Assembly (NCBI GenBank): GCA_028565635.1
Contig: JAOXYB010057567.1
Coordinates: 1-10,988, forward strand
From: Phoronis ovalis
Taxonomy: Eukaryota > Phoronida > Phoronidae
Direction: 5' to 3'
Length of the DNA stretch: 10,988 nt
In this document: positions 1 through 7,551 of the stretch, piece after piece
Layout: the number at the start of each line of letters is the position of its first letter
Position numbering within the stretch: the first letter of the stretch is position 1
Notes under the pieces: generated by a model
What the model was told of the DNA's origin: nothing
Seen by the model: the letters and a program-made list of their open reading frames with translations, nothing else
Databases searched by the model: none
Translations under genes and position numbers: made by a program

Positions 1-304
1 TTTAAATACTTCCCACAGAGAGGCACATAGTCCAAAAACAACCTAGCTGCTCTATCTCTATTTGAGCTGCACAATCCAACGAGAGTTACATGATAGAATT
101 AGTTAAAGCTGTGTGCTAGTCCATAACTTAGAACCCGCAGTCAAAACCGCAGGAAAAATAATTATGACAATAAAAATTCGCAATGTGTATATGCAGAGCT
201 GCTGAATAACAGTTACATGGAAAGTCAGCTATTAAAAAGTGATTAAAAATATTATAGTTTACATAAATAATAAGTTATAATTACGTTTGTTTCAAAATGT
301 TCAG
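1..304. other. Non-coding AT-rich stretch, no feature seen
   Basis: No long open frame, RNA gene or repeat could be recognised here. The last bases (about 288-304) form a plausible 3' splice acceptor, TTTCAAAATGTTCAG, leading into the candidate exon that follows. Confidence 0.5.
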
Positions 305-381
305 ATATCTGTGAACACTGTTCTAGATGTGACAAGCGTCGGAGTGTCAAGACGGATTCTACCTGACAGATAACACTTGTG
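305..381 (+). pseudogene. Candidate cysteine-rich module exon with a one-base frame break
   Basis: The stretch is bounded by an acceptor (ends ..TTCAG at 304) and a donor (GTGAGA at 382). Read in phase 1, the 5' part gives D-I-C-E-H-C-S-R-C-D-K. In the next frame the 3' part gives E-C-Q-D-G-F-Y-L-T-D-N-T-C-G. Closely spaced Cys followed by C-x-D-G-F-Y-L-x-x-N-x-C resembles EGF-like or furin-like repeats of extracellular proteins. The exon is 77 nt; a symmetric phase 1-1 exon would need 78, so a single-base deletion around 331-342 explains the frame change. It may be a decayed exon, an assembly error or chance. Its relation to the LamG gene downstream is unknown, because the corrected exon would end in phase 1 and no compatible partner was found. 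Confidence 0.27.
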
Positions 382-731
382 GTGAGATATCAAATATTTG
401 AAAGTATTCAGATTAATTCAAAACCAATAATTTAAGAAAAAACAATTTATGAATCTTCAACGGAAGCTCAAGATTGGAAGTGCAACATTTTACTAGTTGT
501 TTGTGTTCTTGCTGTACCATTTTTGTTCATAACATTTATGAAATTCTTCTTTTTAGCGTGGCTAATTCGAAGACTTGACGGAACTGATGCAGGCCTGAGG
601 TATTTCAGTTTATTTGTAAAATATTTCAGAGATTATCGTTCTTCTGCTTTTGAAGATAATATAAACGAAAATTGACAATGGTTTAGCCCAGACGTTAGTT
701 GATCGAGAAGGCACGGAACAGATGGATTTAA
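382..731. other. Non-coding stretch upstream of the LamG gene; short ORF 538-675
   Basis: No recognised module lies here. An ATG at 538 opens a 45-codon frame beginning MKFFFLAWLI that ends with TGA at 673-675. Its start is hydrophobic but short, and no strong donor connects it in frame to the LamG exon. It could be 5' untranslated sequence or chance. Confidence 0.3.
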
Positions 732-775
732 CCAGACTGGTTAAAATGCTACTGTATCTTTTTTCGCACTAAAGC

Positions 776-2362
776 ATGTGTCCATCACTTGTTGTTGCTT
801 TATGTGACGTTTCTCTGGCTTTGTTTTAGTGGCCTTGAAACGGCAGAATTCAGGAATGATACTGACATGGGAAAAATTCTTTGCTTTGATGGTCTACAAA
901 GTACAGTCTATGTAACAGATCCACCTGCTGAACAATTTCGCACTCAGAGTTTTACGCTGACGGTGACAATCAAGGCGAACCAAGTGGTAAGCTATTGCGT
1001 TTATGTTCGTAGTAGGAACTGTCAAATGCTATTTTTAAGAAATGAATTTTACGAAAACGTTGTTCAGCAGCGATGTTTTTTTCGGTAAAAAATTTTACAG
1101 TCGGATTGCGCTAAAACACTAAATTTTGCAATTTTTAAATACTATTTTTATAAGATTTGTTGTGTTACTGAACCTGTACAGAATTTATTTGGTTTATCGA
1201 CTTTGCGATATTGGTATAAACAAGCTATTAAGGAACCATTATCTGGAGTTTAGTGTTCTATACACTAAACAGTAATAACACAATCCCCATGTAAACCCCG
1301 GGTTTTGCAAGTGTTCGATAAAAAATGTTAGGCACTTCTTTCAACAGGGACAACGGCAAATTGTAATCGGAGACTTTACCAATCCTTGGATGTATCTCTT
1401 TAGAATAATGGAAGATGATAGACTATGCCTAAACCTTAGACGAGATATATATCCAGTAAGTGGTGGTCACGGCAGTGACCCCGCGCAGGACTTACTTTAT
1501 GTCTGTGGCGGAACTGTACAAGCTGATATCTGGTAAGTGCTTATACCGTAAATAGATATAGATAAACAGTAAACGATAGAATAACAAACAACTTTAATCT
1601 CCGAAAACATATAAATTTCCTTCCAAATAGCATGGCTACTGGCAGAAATATTTCTTTGTAAGCTATTATGCTGGCTTTCATTAAACTCATATTGACTTGA
1701 GTTAGTCCTAAATATAAACCCTCTACATAACGCGTTTTATACACGACGTTTGGGCCATGATGGAATTACCACACCAGCGGGAATTTCCCTGTTTTTAATT
1801 TTATCTTGAACAACTTGAATGAGACATTGTTTGTGGGATGTAGCACATGTTATAAAAAAGGCTTATGCTAATGGAAATATATTACACCTCTATACATTAG
1901 GTGCATGTTATGTCGTTCGTTTCCAATTTTGTAATGGATCGGTGGCGTAACATTCTTAAATAAATTACTTACTTGGTAATTATGTCATTGTAATATGCTA
2001 TTTACTTCAAGCCATTCGTAAACTGACCGCTTGTATTGCTGCTATTCCCTGAAATTAACACAATTTATAAGTTATGATTGTTCCCTTTAATCACGTGATA
2101 TCTAAATCATTATTACAGGTATGACATTGGTTTTTCTTATGACCATGACAACGGCACGGCAACCATATGGCAAGATAAGGTTGTCAAGGCAACAGAAACC
2201 ACCACTTACAGCGACCATGATCTTCAAAAGAACATTCATGATAAATGGGAATTAGGAGTGAGAGAAGGCATCTCTGGTGAACGCTTTAGTGGATGCATGA
2301 AGAATTTGTGCATCGCCCCAGGTGTTCGGCCGGCTTCTCCAGTTCTTTGTGGCTATCAATAA
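776..2362 (+). CDS. Secreted laminin-G-like (ConA-like jellyroll) protein, three exons
   Basis: This is a spliced gene for a small extracellular protein with one LamG/pentraxin-type jellyroll. Exons are about 789-986, 1348-1532 and 2119-2362. The donors are GTAAGC and GTAAGT, the acceptors TTTCAACAG and TTATTACAG, and the intron phases (0, then 2) match exactly. Exon 1 has a hydrophobic leader (LLLLYVTFLWLCFSG) and then L-C-F-D-G, typical of the first LamG strand. Exon 3 has W-Y-D-I-G-F-S-Y-D then G-T-A-T-I-W-Q-D, matching the 'W..hvav.yd..g...lyvDg' core, and ends with F-S-G-C-M-K-N-L-C-I, the usual LamG C-terminal motif. From Met867 the product is 182 residues; with the leader from ATG776 and a one-base correction it is about 212. 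LamG folds bind glycans or protein ligands, but the ligand here is not predictable. The start is uncertain: ATG776 is one base out of frame with the leader. Confidence 0.82.
789..986 (+). CDS. LamG gene exon 1: leader and first strands
   Basis: The frame is open from 732 to a stop at 1086, but the spliced exon ends at 986 before GTAAGC, in phase 0. Residues from 789 form a strong signal-peptide h-region followed by S-G-L-E-T-A, a plausible cleavage zone. The only in-frame ATG is at 867, after the leader. Alternatives are an upstream initiating exon spliced at the AG at 773-774, or at TTTTAG at 829 (which would remove the leader), or a one-base error between ATG776 and the leader. Confidence 0.72.
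987..1347 (+). other. Intron 1 of the LamG gene
   Basis: An intron of 361 nt bounded by GTAAGC and CAG, removed at phase 0. It contains an 8-bp perfect hairpin (1248-1270) and nothing else recognised. Confidence 0.75.
1248..1270. repeat. Small perfect inverted repeat in intron 1
   Basis: GTTTAGTG (1248-1255) and CACTAAAC (1263-1270) are exact reverse complements around a 7-nt loop. No function is apparent, and it may be chance in AT-rich DNA. Confidence 0.6.
1348..1532 (+). CDS. LamG gene exon 2: jellyroll core
   Basis: This exon of 185 nt lies between the acceptor TTCTTTCAACAG and the donor TG|GTAAGTG. It continues the exon 1 frame at phase 0 and ends at phase 2. The encoded piece reads G-Q-R-Q-I-V-I-G-D-F and later D-R-L-C-L-N-L-R-R and L-L-Y-V-C-G-G-T. 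The alternating hydrophobic pattern fits beta strands of the LamG sandwich, and two cysteines are available for disulfides. Confidence 0.8.
1533..2118 (+). other. Intron 2 of the LamG gene
   Basis: An intron of 586 nt bounded by GTAAGT and TTATTACAG, at phase 2. A minus-strand open frame inside it (1541-1744) shows no domain and looks like chance. Confidence 0.75.
2119..2362 (+). CDS. LamG gene exon 3: C-terminal half and stop
   Basis: The first G completes the Trp codon split across intron 2. Eighty further residues follow, then TAA at 2360-2362. The piece carries the W-Y-D-I-G-F core strand, the turn D-H-D-N-G-T, and F-S-G-C-M-K-N-L-C-I-A-P, the diagnostic end of LamG domains. A last Cys lies four residues before the stop (V-L-C-G-Y-Q). 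Confidence 0.85.
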
Positions 2363-2363
2363 A
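2358..2363 (+). promoter_or_regulatory. AATAAA polyadenylation signal overlapping the LamG stop codon
   Basis: The hexamer AATAAA contains the TAA stop of the LamG reading frame. If used, cleavage would leave a 3' UTR of only about 15-30 nt. A second AATAAA at 2724-2729 is the alternative and would give a UTR of about 380 nt. Confidence 0.4.
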
Positions 2364-2723
2364 TTGTGTACACGTGCAACGAAATACATTAGGACTAAAT
2401 TCGAAGTCTTGAAGATGATCTGAATGAAAAATATTCAACGCGAAGTGTACATTGCTTTTTCTTCCTGATGCTTCGAGAAAAGTTTTATACTCTACACTAC
2501 GTCCAATTTACTGGCAGCGAACGAAGAAGAAATCTTAATTAGCTTGTTGCTTCGAAAGAATCTCTCATAAATTATTTCCGTATGAATACGTACCACCGAA
2601 TTGTAGCATTTCAATGTCAACATCCTATATATATAAGCAACGCTTTTTCGTTACAATCATGGTAAATCTTTCAACAATTGTTAGTCGGCAATGACCGGTA
2701 GAAGAAAAAGTAAAGAGGTGCAA

Positions 2724-2729
2724 AATAAA
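2724..2729 (+). promoter_or_regulatory. Alternative AATAAA polyadenylation signal
   Basis: This hexamer lies 362 nt past the LamG stop, within GCAAAATAAACTTTGC. Such hexamers are frequent in AT-rich DNA, so its use is uncertain. Confidence 0.35.
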
Positions 2730-5064
2730 CTTTGCACTATTGATAATCAGGTATATTCTCAATTACTGTGTCATATAATTAAAACTGAGCAGTGATCCGG
2801 TTTTTGGACTCCGTGTAGCTAGTCTACAAAAATATAGTCCCTCCGCAAACGTATCCAGAGTGGGGACAAATCAGGATTTTGTATTATTGGACAGAAGCAT
2901 TCCAACACTAAAAGGTACACAGTACAAATTTAAAATGTTTCCTCGAGCATCACACTCCACCAAAGAAATAATACAAGTGCCTCTATCCAGAATAGTAGCT
3001 GTGACTTACGAAGCTTAATTGCCAATTGTTTTTGACATACATCATTAGATTCATTTACTTTCTGGTTTGGTCTGCGAGTAAGGACTGTAGGTTTTCTTTT
3101 CACTTCTTGTAGATAATTTCAGTTTTGAACTAAATTTATTTAGGTCATAAAAGACATCTTTCAGCATCATTAACTTAGATGAATACACCGGTACATGTAA
3201 CACTGAATTTTAGGTTTAAACATTTTTTAATGAATGTTATACTAATAATATTTTGCATTTATTTATAGTTCTAATTTTTTCTCAGGATAATACTTTTATG
3301 AGGAAAGATGCTGTACTCGTGATTGAGGAAACCATATTTTCATATCATAGGTTTTGTGACCTGGGAGAACCTTAACTAGAGCTCTAAATTTGAATATGTA
3401 CATTTACTAGCTAAAATTGATTTTAAACCAGTCTTCTATCATGATTGTTTTCAGTCAATGGTATAGCTTTCTACTCTACCTGTTCCTTTTGAAAGTTGTA
3501 CTTACAGTAAACAGAATTATAATATATTTTTATGTATAGGTTTAATTAATATATGATCTATGAGCATGGACGAATAATTAGGATTACAATTTAACAGTTA
3601 AAATATCTACAATTCACTATATTCGGGCGGTTTCTTTAATTTACTGCATTTTAAGATTTCTAGATAATAAATAGAAAGATCAAAATTATGTAAATTTATC
3701 TACGGAGACTACTTGATTCATTGTTAACTGCAACAATAGGAATAGTTATCTGAACGATAGTTTTTCATAATTTAAAAGTGTAAGCTAGAAACAGTGATCA
3801 TATTTATGCTGTCACTAGGCAGTACCATGTACAGTGATGTACTGTAGGTTTGAACTTCCACGGGGATACAGTGCAACGGTATTTAGCTAAACGTATACCC
3901 GCCAGGAGTATAGCCATGCATGCGAGAGCAATAGTCAATAAGGCTAAACTATGGTCTCGTTACGGTTTAAATAAAATGCGTTAAAAGTACATATTACATT
4001 TTTTCACACAAAAACTCAGAAAACATTCACATTTTAGGTAATAGATACTCAATTTTTGTTATGACCAAATTGTAATACCATGAACATTTTTTGAATTATT
4101 AATAAATGTTTAAAAGGTAATTTATTTATTTGCAAATTGATTATATAATCAAAATCTCTGGTGCAATTTAAAAATGGTCGATAACAAATTATGGAATTAT
4201 CGGTTACTTGTTAAAAATGTAGCACGGATTCAGGTGTGAAATTGTTCAACAGTTTTGGGAATTCGATCTGTGAAATACATTTCTAACTGTATAGTAATGA
4301 CTAATGTAATACTAAGTGTTAAACGTTATTTTATTCCTTTTTTAAATTTAGCATGTATGAAATAATACTTTTGACGGGTAAGGATTAGCGTGATATCGTT
4401 AGACTTATAATTTGCTGTCGAAATAAAGAGATATGCTAGACGTGTTTTGGCTTGAATTTACATTCAGCCTATGTTGTTGTAACTATGGCTGCAATTGGCT
4501 TTCAAATGCCTTCTATGTTCATTTTAAAGTAACGGCATCTGACCTAAATTCATACAGGCAAAGATGATCATTGAAGGCTGTTTTTCTGCAAAGTTTATAA
4601 ATAATGAATAACAGTATCAACTTATTTCACATGAAACCACATTCATTTTCTTCCATATGTCAGACGTTATTGTACATATTCCGAAACATTTAATTGAATC
4701 GATCCACAATACGCGTATTAAATACTAAGGCTGTTATTACGCAGAAAATTAATGCTGTATTTGCTCCTTAACAATTATTTATAAAATTTTCCCCAAAGGA
4801 AAAAGGCCCAGAACGATCTCATTGTAATGGAGATAATGTTAAAGTGTTCAATCAATAAAATACAAACAGGCCACGCAGTCTTATTTAATTCATGAACTTT
4901 TAAGAGATTTTTCAACAGGAAATATATCTCACTTCTGTAACGTTAAGGCGAGAATCGGCATTGGTATATCTAATTCTCCAACACTTTACGTCTTTTGTCG
5001 TAATTGGTGCTTTAATAGACCAGAGAAGCAGAGATTATATAATCAGTAAAGACAAGCGTTTGGA
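2730..5064. other. Intergenic or intronic DNA with no recognised gene
   Basis: There are no open frames of useful length and no exon with both good splice sites and a recognisable domain. An ATG near 4484 opens M-A-A-I-G-F-Q-M-P-S-M-F-I-L-K before TAA, with only a weak donor inside. Upstream exons of the PAN gene could lie here but were not identified. A slightly less AT-rich patch at about 3810-3965 includes the palindrome TTTAGCTAAA, without a clear identity. Confidence 0.5.
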
Positions 5065-5075
5065 ATTTAATTCAG

Positions 5076-5129
5076 TTACACTAGCTCAGCAACAAATTGA
5101 GTCAACAAGTAATTTACTTCGGTGTACTA
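5076..5129 (+). pseudogene. Copy 1 of the PAN half-exon, with TGA and a new donor
   Basis: This is the same acceptor and coding sequence as the PAN exon, but T replaces G at 5131 and A replaces T at 5137. In the PAN frame this turns the second Cys codon into TGA (5135-5137). The first change also creates the perfect donor GTAAGTG at 5130. An exon 5076-5129 would be 54 nt, entering and leaving at phase 1. It may be dead, or used as an in-frame 18-residue cassette. Confidence 0.45.
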
Positions 5130-5188
5130 GTAAGTGACCGCCGAACTATTGCTATGGGGTCAACTATCATCCGTCATATTTAATTCAG

Positions 5189-5290
5189 TTACACTAGCTC
5201 AGGAACAAATTGAGTCAACAAGTAATTTACTTCGGTGTACTAGGAAGTGTCCGCCGAACTATTGCTATGGGGTCAACTATCATCCGTCAT
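5189..5290 (+). pseudogene. Copy 2 of the PAN half-exon
   Basis: The PAN frame is intact through N-Y-H-P-S but then runs into copy 3 sequence out of frame and stops soon after (TAG in CACTAG). There is no donor at the homologous site (GGAAGTG, not GTAAGTG). It is most likely skipped or non-functional. Confidence 0.45.
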
Positions 5291-5301
5291 ATTTAATTCA
5301 G

Positions 5302-5525
5302 TTACACTAGCTCAGCAACAAATTGAGTCAACAAGTAATTTACTTCGGTGTACTAGGAAGTGTCCGCCGAACTATTGCTATGGAGTCAACTATCATCCGT
5401 CAACACAAGAATGTGAGACAAATTTCTTACCTTCAACTTTAAGAAGTTTTGTGAATGCTTCCGGGTGGATTTACGTCAGAGAATTTGGTAGGGACATATA
5501 TGCTAGGCCAGTCAAAAATGTTTAG
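5302..5525 (+). CDS. Terminal exon of a PAN/apple-domain secreted protein
   Basis: In copy 3 of the 113-bp repeat the frame runs on past the array to TAG at 5523-5525. It gives Q-Q-I-E-S-T-S-N-L-L-R-C-T-R-K-C, then Y-C-Y-G-V-N-Y-H, T-Q-E-C-E-T-N-F, and finally S-G-W-I-Y-V-R-E. The spacing C-x3-C-x4-C-x-G-x-N-Y and C-E-x-N-F, with a G-W-x-Y-V end, is the usual pattern of invertebrate PAN_1/apple domains, which bind proteins or carbohydrates outside the cell. The probable start is after ATTTAATTCAG (5301), entering at phase 1. An ATG-less open frame extends into copy 2 but is out of frame with the PAN sequence there. Upstream exons, including the signal peptide, were not found. Confidence 0.68.
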
Positions 5526-5704
5526 GAGTTTACTTGTAGAAATATTAAATTACTATAATTGGATTTTATTTAGATTTGGCCCACCGGCTGTATTTCAGGT
5601 TATCATGGATTAACCTAGAATAATCAAATAACCTAAACATGGCGGTCTTCTGCAAATCGGAATATTTAGCTGAGTTTATTTTAGACTGTTAGGGGTTTCA
5701 CAGA

Positions 5705-5767
5705 AATAAAAAAGAACAACCACAAAATTTGATCCTAGGCAAATGAAAACTGAGTAAAATTAATAAA
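5705..5767 (+). promoter_or_regulatory. Polyadenylation signals downstream of the PAN exon
   Basis: AATAAA occurs at 5705-5710 and again at 5762-5767, 180 and 237 nt after the TAG stop. Either could end the PAN transcript. Confidence 0.4.
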
Positions 5768-6144
5768 AGTTTTACTGAAGGCACATGACCAATATGTTGC
5801 AGCTGTAACGTAACACTATCTATATAAGGAGTTAAGCGTTATTAGGGTAATTTATCTTGTGAATATTACCTCATTTCAGAAATCCTCTTTTGCGCTAGCA
5901 TCCATTTTTCGTTCTTTTCATTTAAAAGGGGGAGGGGGGCAAAAAAGGGAGAAATTAAAACAAAATTTATTGATTTTAAAGACAAATATACCAAAATTTG
6001 ACAGAATTGTTTGAGCTATGGAAAAAGTACAAATTTGTTTGGTGGTGACTGAGTATTTTAGATGATTTTTGAGAATATTTCGATACTAAAAGGTTTTTTT
6101 ACTTTGTGGCATCTTGTCATTTATTTTATTGATCTTCAAATGTT

Positions 6145-6198
6145 CACTAAGCTACATGTCGAAGTTAAGGACACTAAGCTATATGTTACAGTTAAGGA
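6145..6198. repeat. Two tandem copies of a 27-bp unit
   Basis: CACTAAGCTACATGTCGAAG... (6145-6171) is followed directly by CACTAAGCTATATGTTACAG... (6172-6198). The copies differ at only a few positions. It lies within likely non-coding DNA. Confidence 0.8.
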
Positions 6199-6239
6199 CA
6201 TAATATTTGAGGTTTTACATCCCCAGGGTAGATCATTGC

Positions 6240-6273
6240 TGACCTTGGGGTCAACTTTTAGGGTCAAAGGTCA
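6240..6273. promoter_or_regulatory. Cluster of nuclear-receptor-type half-sites with an exact DR1
   Basis: GGGTCAAAGGTCA at 6261-6273 matches the DR1 consensus bound by HNF4/RXR-class receptors: two half-sites on one strand spaced by one base. Just upstream, TGACCTTGGGGTCA (6240-6253) gives two more half-sites in everted orientation. Such GGTCA-rich runs also occur in dispersed repeats, so a regulatory role is only inferred. Confidence 0.35.
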
Positions 6274-7295
6274 AATCCTAAAATTGCTCGAAATATTCTA
6301 AAATGATGGTATTAGGTTATAAAAAAGTCAATTGATGACCTTTTAGAATATTTAGATATTAAAAGGTGATTTTTTAAGAATATTTTAAATTAACTTTATG
6401 GAGGAAACATACTGCAAATCATAGTGTTTAGTCCAACAAGCTTGTACTTTGACATATGACAGTCCGTAGTTGACTTTAATCTCAAAAGTCATCTACTTGT
6501 CATAGTCCAAACTCTCAAACTGACATTTTCAGAAAGCATAGAAGTCAATAGGGACATTTTGAGGTCAAGAATTTCTACTATTTACTGAAAAGTCCAAAAA
6601 TGATGTTGAAATGATGTTCATAAATTCAATATGTGCAACTCTGCCTTTGCTAAAAGGCTATAAAGTTAATACATGTAGTTGATTAAATCGCTATTATATC
6701 TTTATGTACATCATTGCATATACGCTACCAGTTAATTTACTGTGCACTCTCCACTATACTGATTGCGGGAAAATAGCGTTAGTACCAAACCAACTCATGA
6801 ATCGCATGATTCCCATGGCCCTATTTCTAATTTCGATTTTTAAAAAATGTAATGGTCTCCAGAATGTTATTTCTTTTAACTGAAACTCCAACATGCTGAC
6901 TTTACAAACAATCAAATCTAAAACACCACGCCCCCTTAAAAGATTGGGAAAAATACTTGTATTTACACGCCAGTACTATATTTGCATGTAAATAGTGTCA
7001 ACAAAGCCTCGTGCAGTAGAGTGCTTAGTGAACGATATTAATAATTTAAATATCATTAGACAGACAATTATTTCATTATATTTCTTTATGCAACTTAACC
7101 AACAGTACAATCGGAGATATAATAATGTCGCATGCAGACATGAGAATAAAGAGAGAGTTAACGGTTAACTAAAATAAGTTTTTTGAAATTCTATAAAATA
7201 TTTTATAAACTGCTGTCACTACATATTTTGTGCCAAGCTACGTTTTGGTACAAGGCTTTCGAGGTAACATTGTATTTCGTGAACAAGTTGGGATA

Positions 7296-7352
7296 ATGGC
7301 TAATAGTTCAGATATCACGACTGAAGAATCACATAATGTCAGAAGTACAGTG
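7296..7352 (+). CDS. Candidate first coding exon, unknown protein
   Basis: An ATG with A at -3 and G at +4 opens M-A-N-S-S-D-I-T-T-E-E-S-H-N-V-R-S-T-V. It then meets the donor GTAAGG at 7353, leaving at phase 0. The peptide is polar, with no signal sequence. Unspliced, the frame stops at 7401. No convincing partner exon was found; joining to the acceptor TTTATATAG near 7606 gives a stop after 18 codons. It may be chance. Confidence 0.22.
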
Positions 7353-7410
7353 GTAAGGTTGCAACAGGTCATACCATTTAAGTGTTTTAAAAAAGAAGCT
7401 TAAGTTGTTT

Positions 7411-7551
7411 TACAGTAGGCTTCCGAGTTATGCTCTCCCGATAAAGTACTAAATATACTGGTTTGTGACAGTTACTCAGATTATTCTGACGTCATTTTAC
7501 CGCATCACAAAGCAGTATATATGGAGGAGCACAACTCGGAAACCTACTGTA
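7411..7551. mobile_element. 137-bp Tc1/mariner-type MITE with TA target duplication
   Basis: The element runs from CAGTAGG at 7413 to CCTACTG at 7549 and is flanked on both sides by TA. Its terminal inverted repeats, extended by the TA (about 7410-7439 against 7523-7552), match at roughly 26 of 30 positions. The arms continue inward (TATACTGGTTTGTGA against the complement of TCACAAAGCAGTATA), so nearly the whole element folds into one long hairpin. CAGT termini with a TA duplication are typical of Tc1/mariner transposons. It has no coding capacity and would need a transposase from elsewhere. A perfect TGACGTCA (7487-7494) lies near its centre. Confidence 0.82.

Larger units (their letters stand above)
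5065..5403 (+). repeat. Three tandem copies of a 113-bp unit
   Basis: Copies run 5065-5177, 5178-5290 and 5291-5403, differing at only a few bases. Copy 1 has T at 5131 and A at 5137, where copies 2 and 3 have G and T. Copy 2 has GGAAC where copies 1 and 3 have GCAAC, and copy 3 has GGAGTC where copies 1 and 2 have GGGGTC. The unit spans an acceptor-like ATTTAATTCAG and the 5' half of the PAN exon. The period is not divisible by three, so the PAN frame cannot be read through the copies. The high identity indicates a recent event or an assembly duplication. Confidence 0.92.
5770..7290. other. Intergenic DNA with simple repeats, no recognised gene
   Basis: No exon-like module was found. A G-rich run (about 5928-5950) lies on the + strand. 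Two copies of a roughly 35-bp motif (gaatattt..gatactaaaaggt at about 6070-6100 and its relative at about 6345-6375) are direct repeats about 275 bp apart. An open frame at 6062-6301 gives low-complexity Val/Lys-rich sequence with no domain and is probably chance. Confidence 0.5.

Noticed and set aside
1541-1744. Minus-strand 67-codon open frame
   Set aside because: It lies inside LamG intron 2, has no domain pattern and is what AT-rich DNA yields by chance.
2626-2637. TATA box of a downstream gene
   Set aside because: TATATATATAAG is TATA-like, but no transcription unit starts recognisably downstream and such runs are common here.
3830-3900. tRNA-like or SINE B-box (GGTTTGAACTT)
   Set aside because: It matches the B-box only partly; no A-box at the right spacing and no cloverleaf could be drawn.
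5247-5301. In-frame N-terminal extension of the PAN exon through copy 2
   Set aside because: The frame is open but reads copy 2 out of its PAN frame and has no ATG; the acceptor at 5301 is the better start.
5927-5950. G-quadruplex
   Set aside because: The run has only three usable G tracts with proper loops, so a four-tract quadruplex cannot be drawn.
6062-6301. 79-codon plus-strand open frame as a gene
   Set aside because: Its sequence comes from a 27-bp tandem repeat and GGTCA-rich DNA; there is no domain and no splice support.
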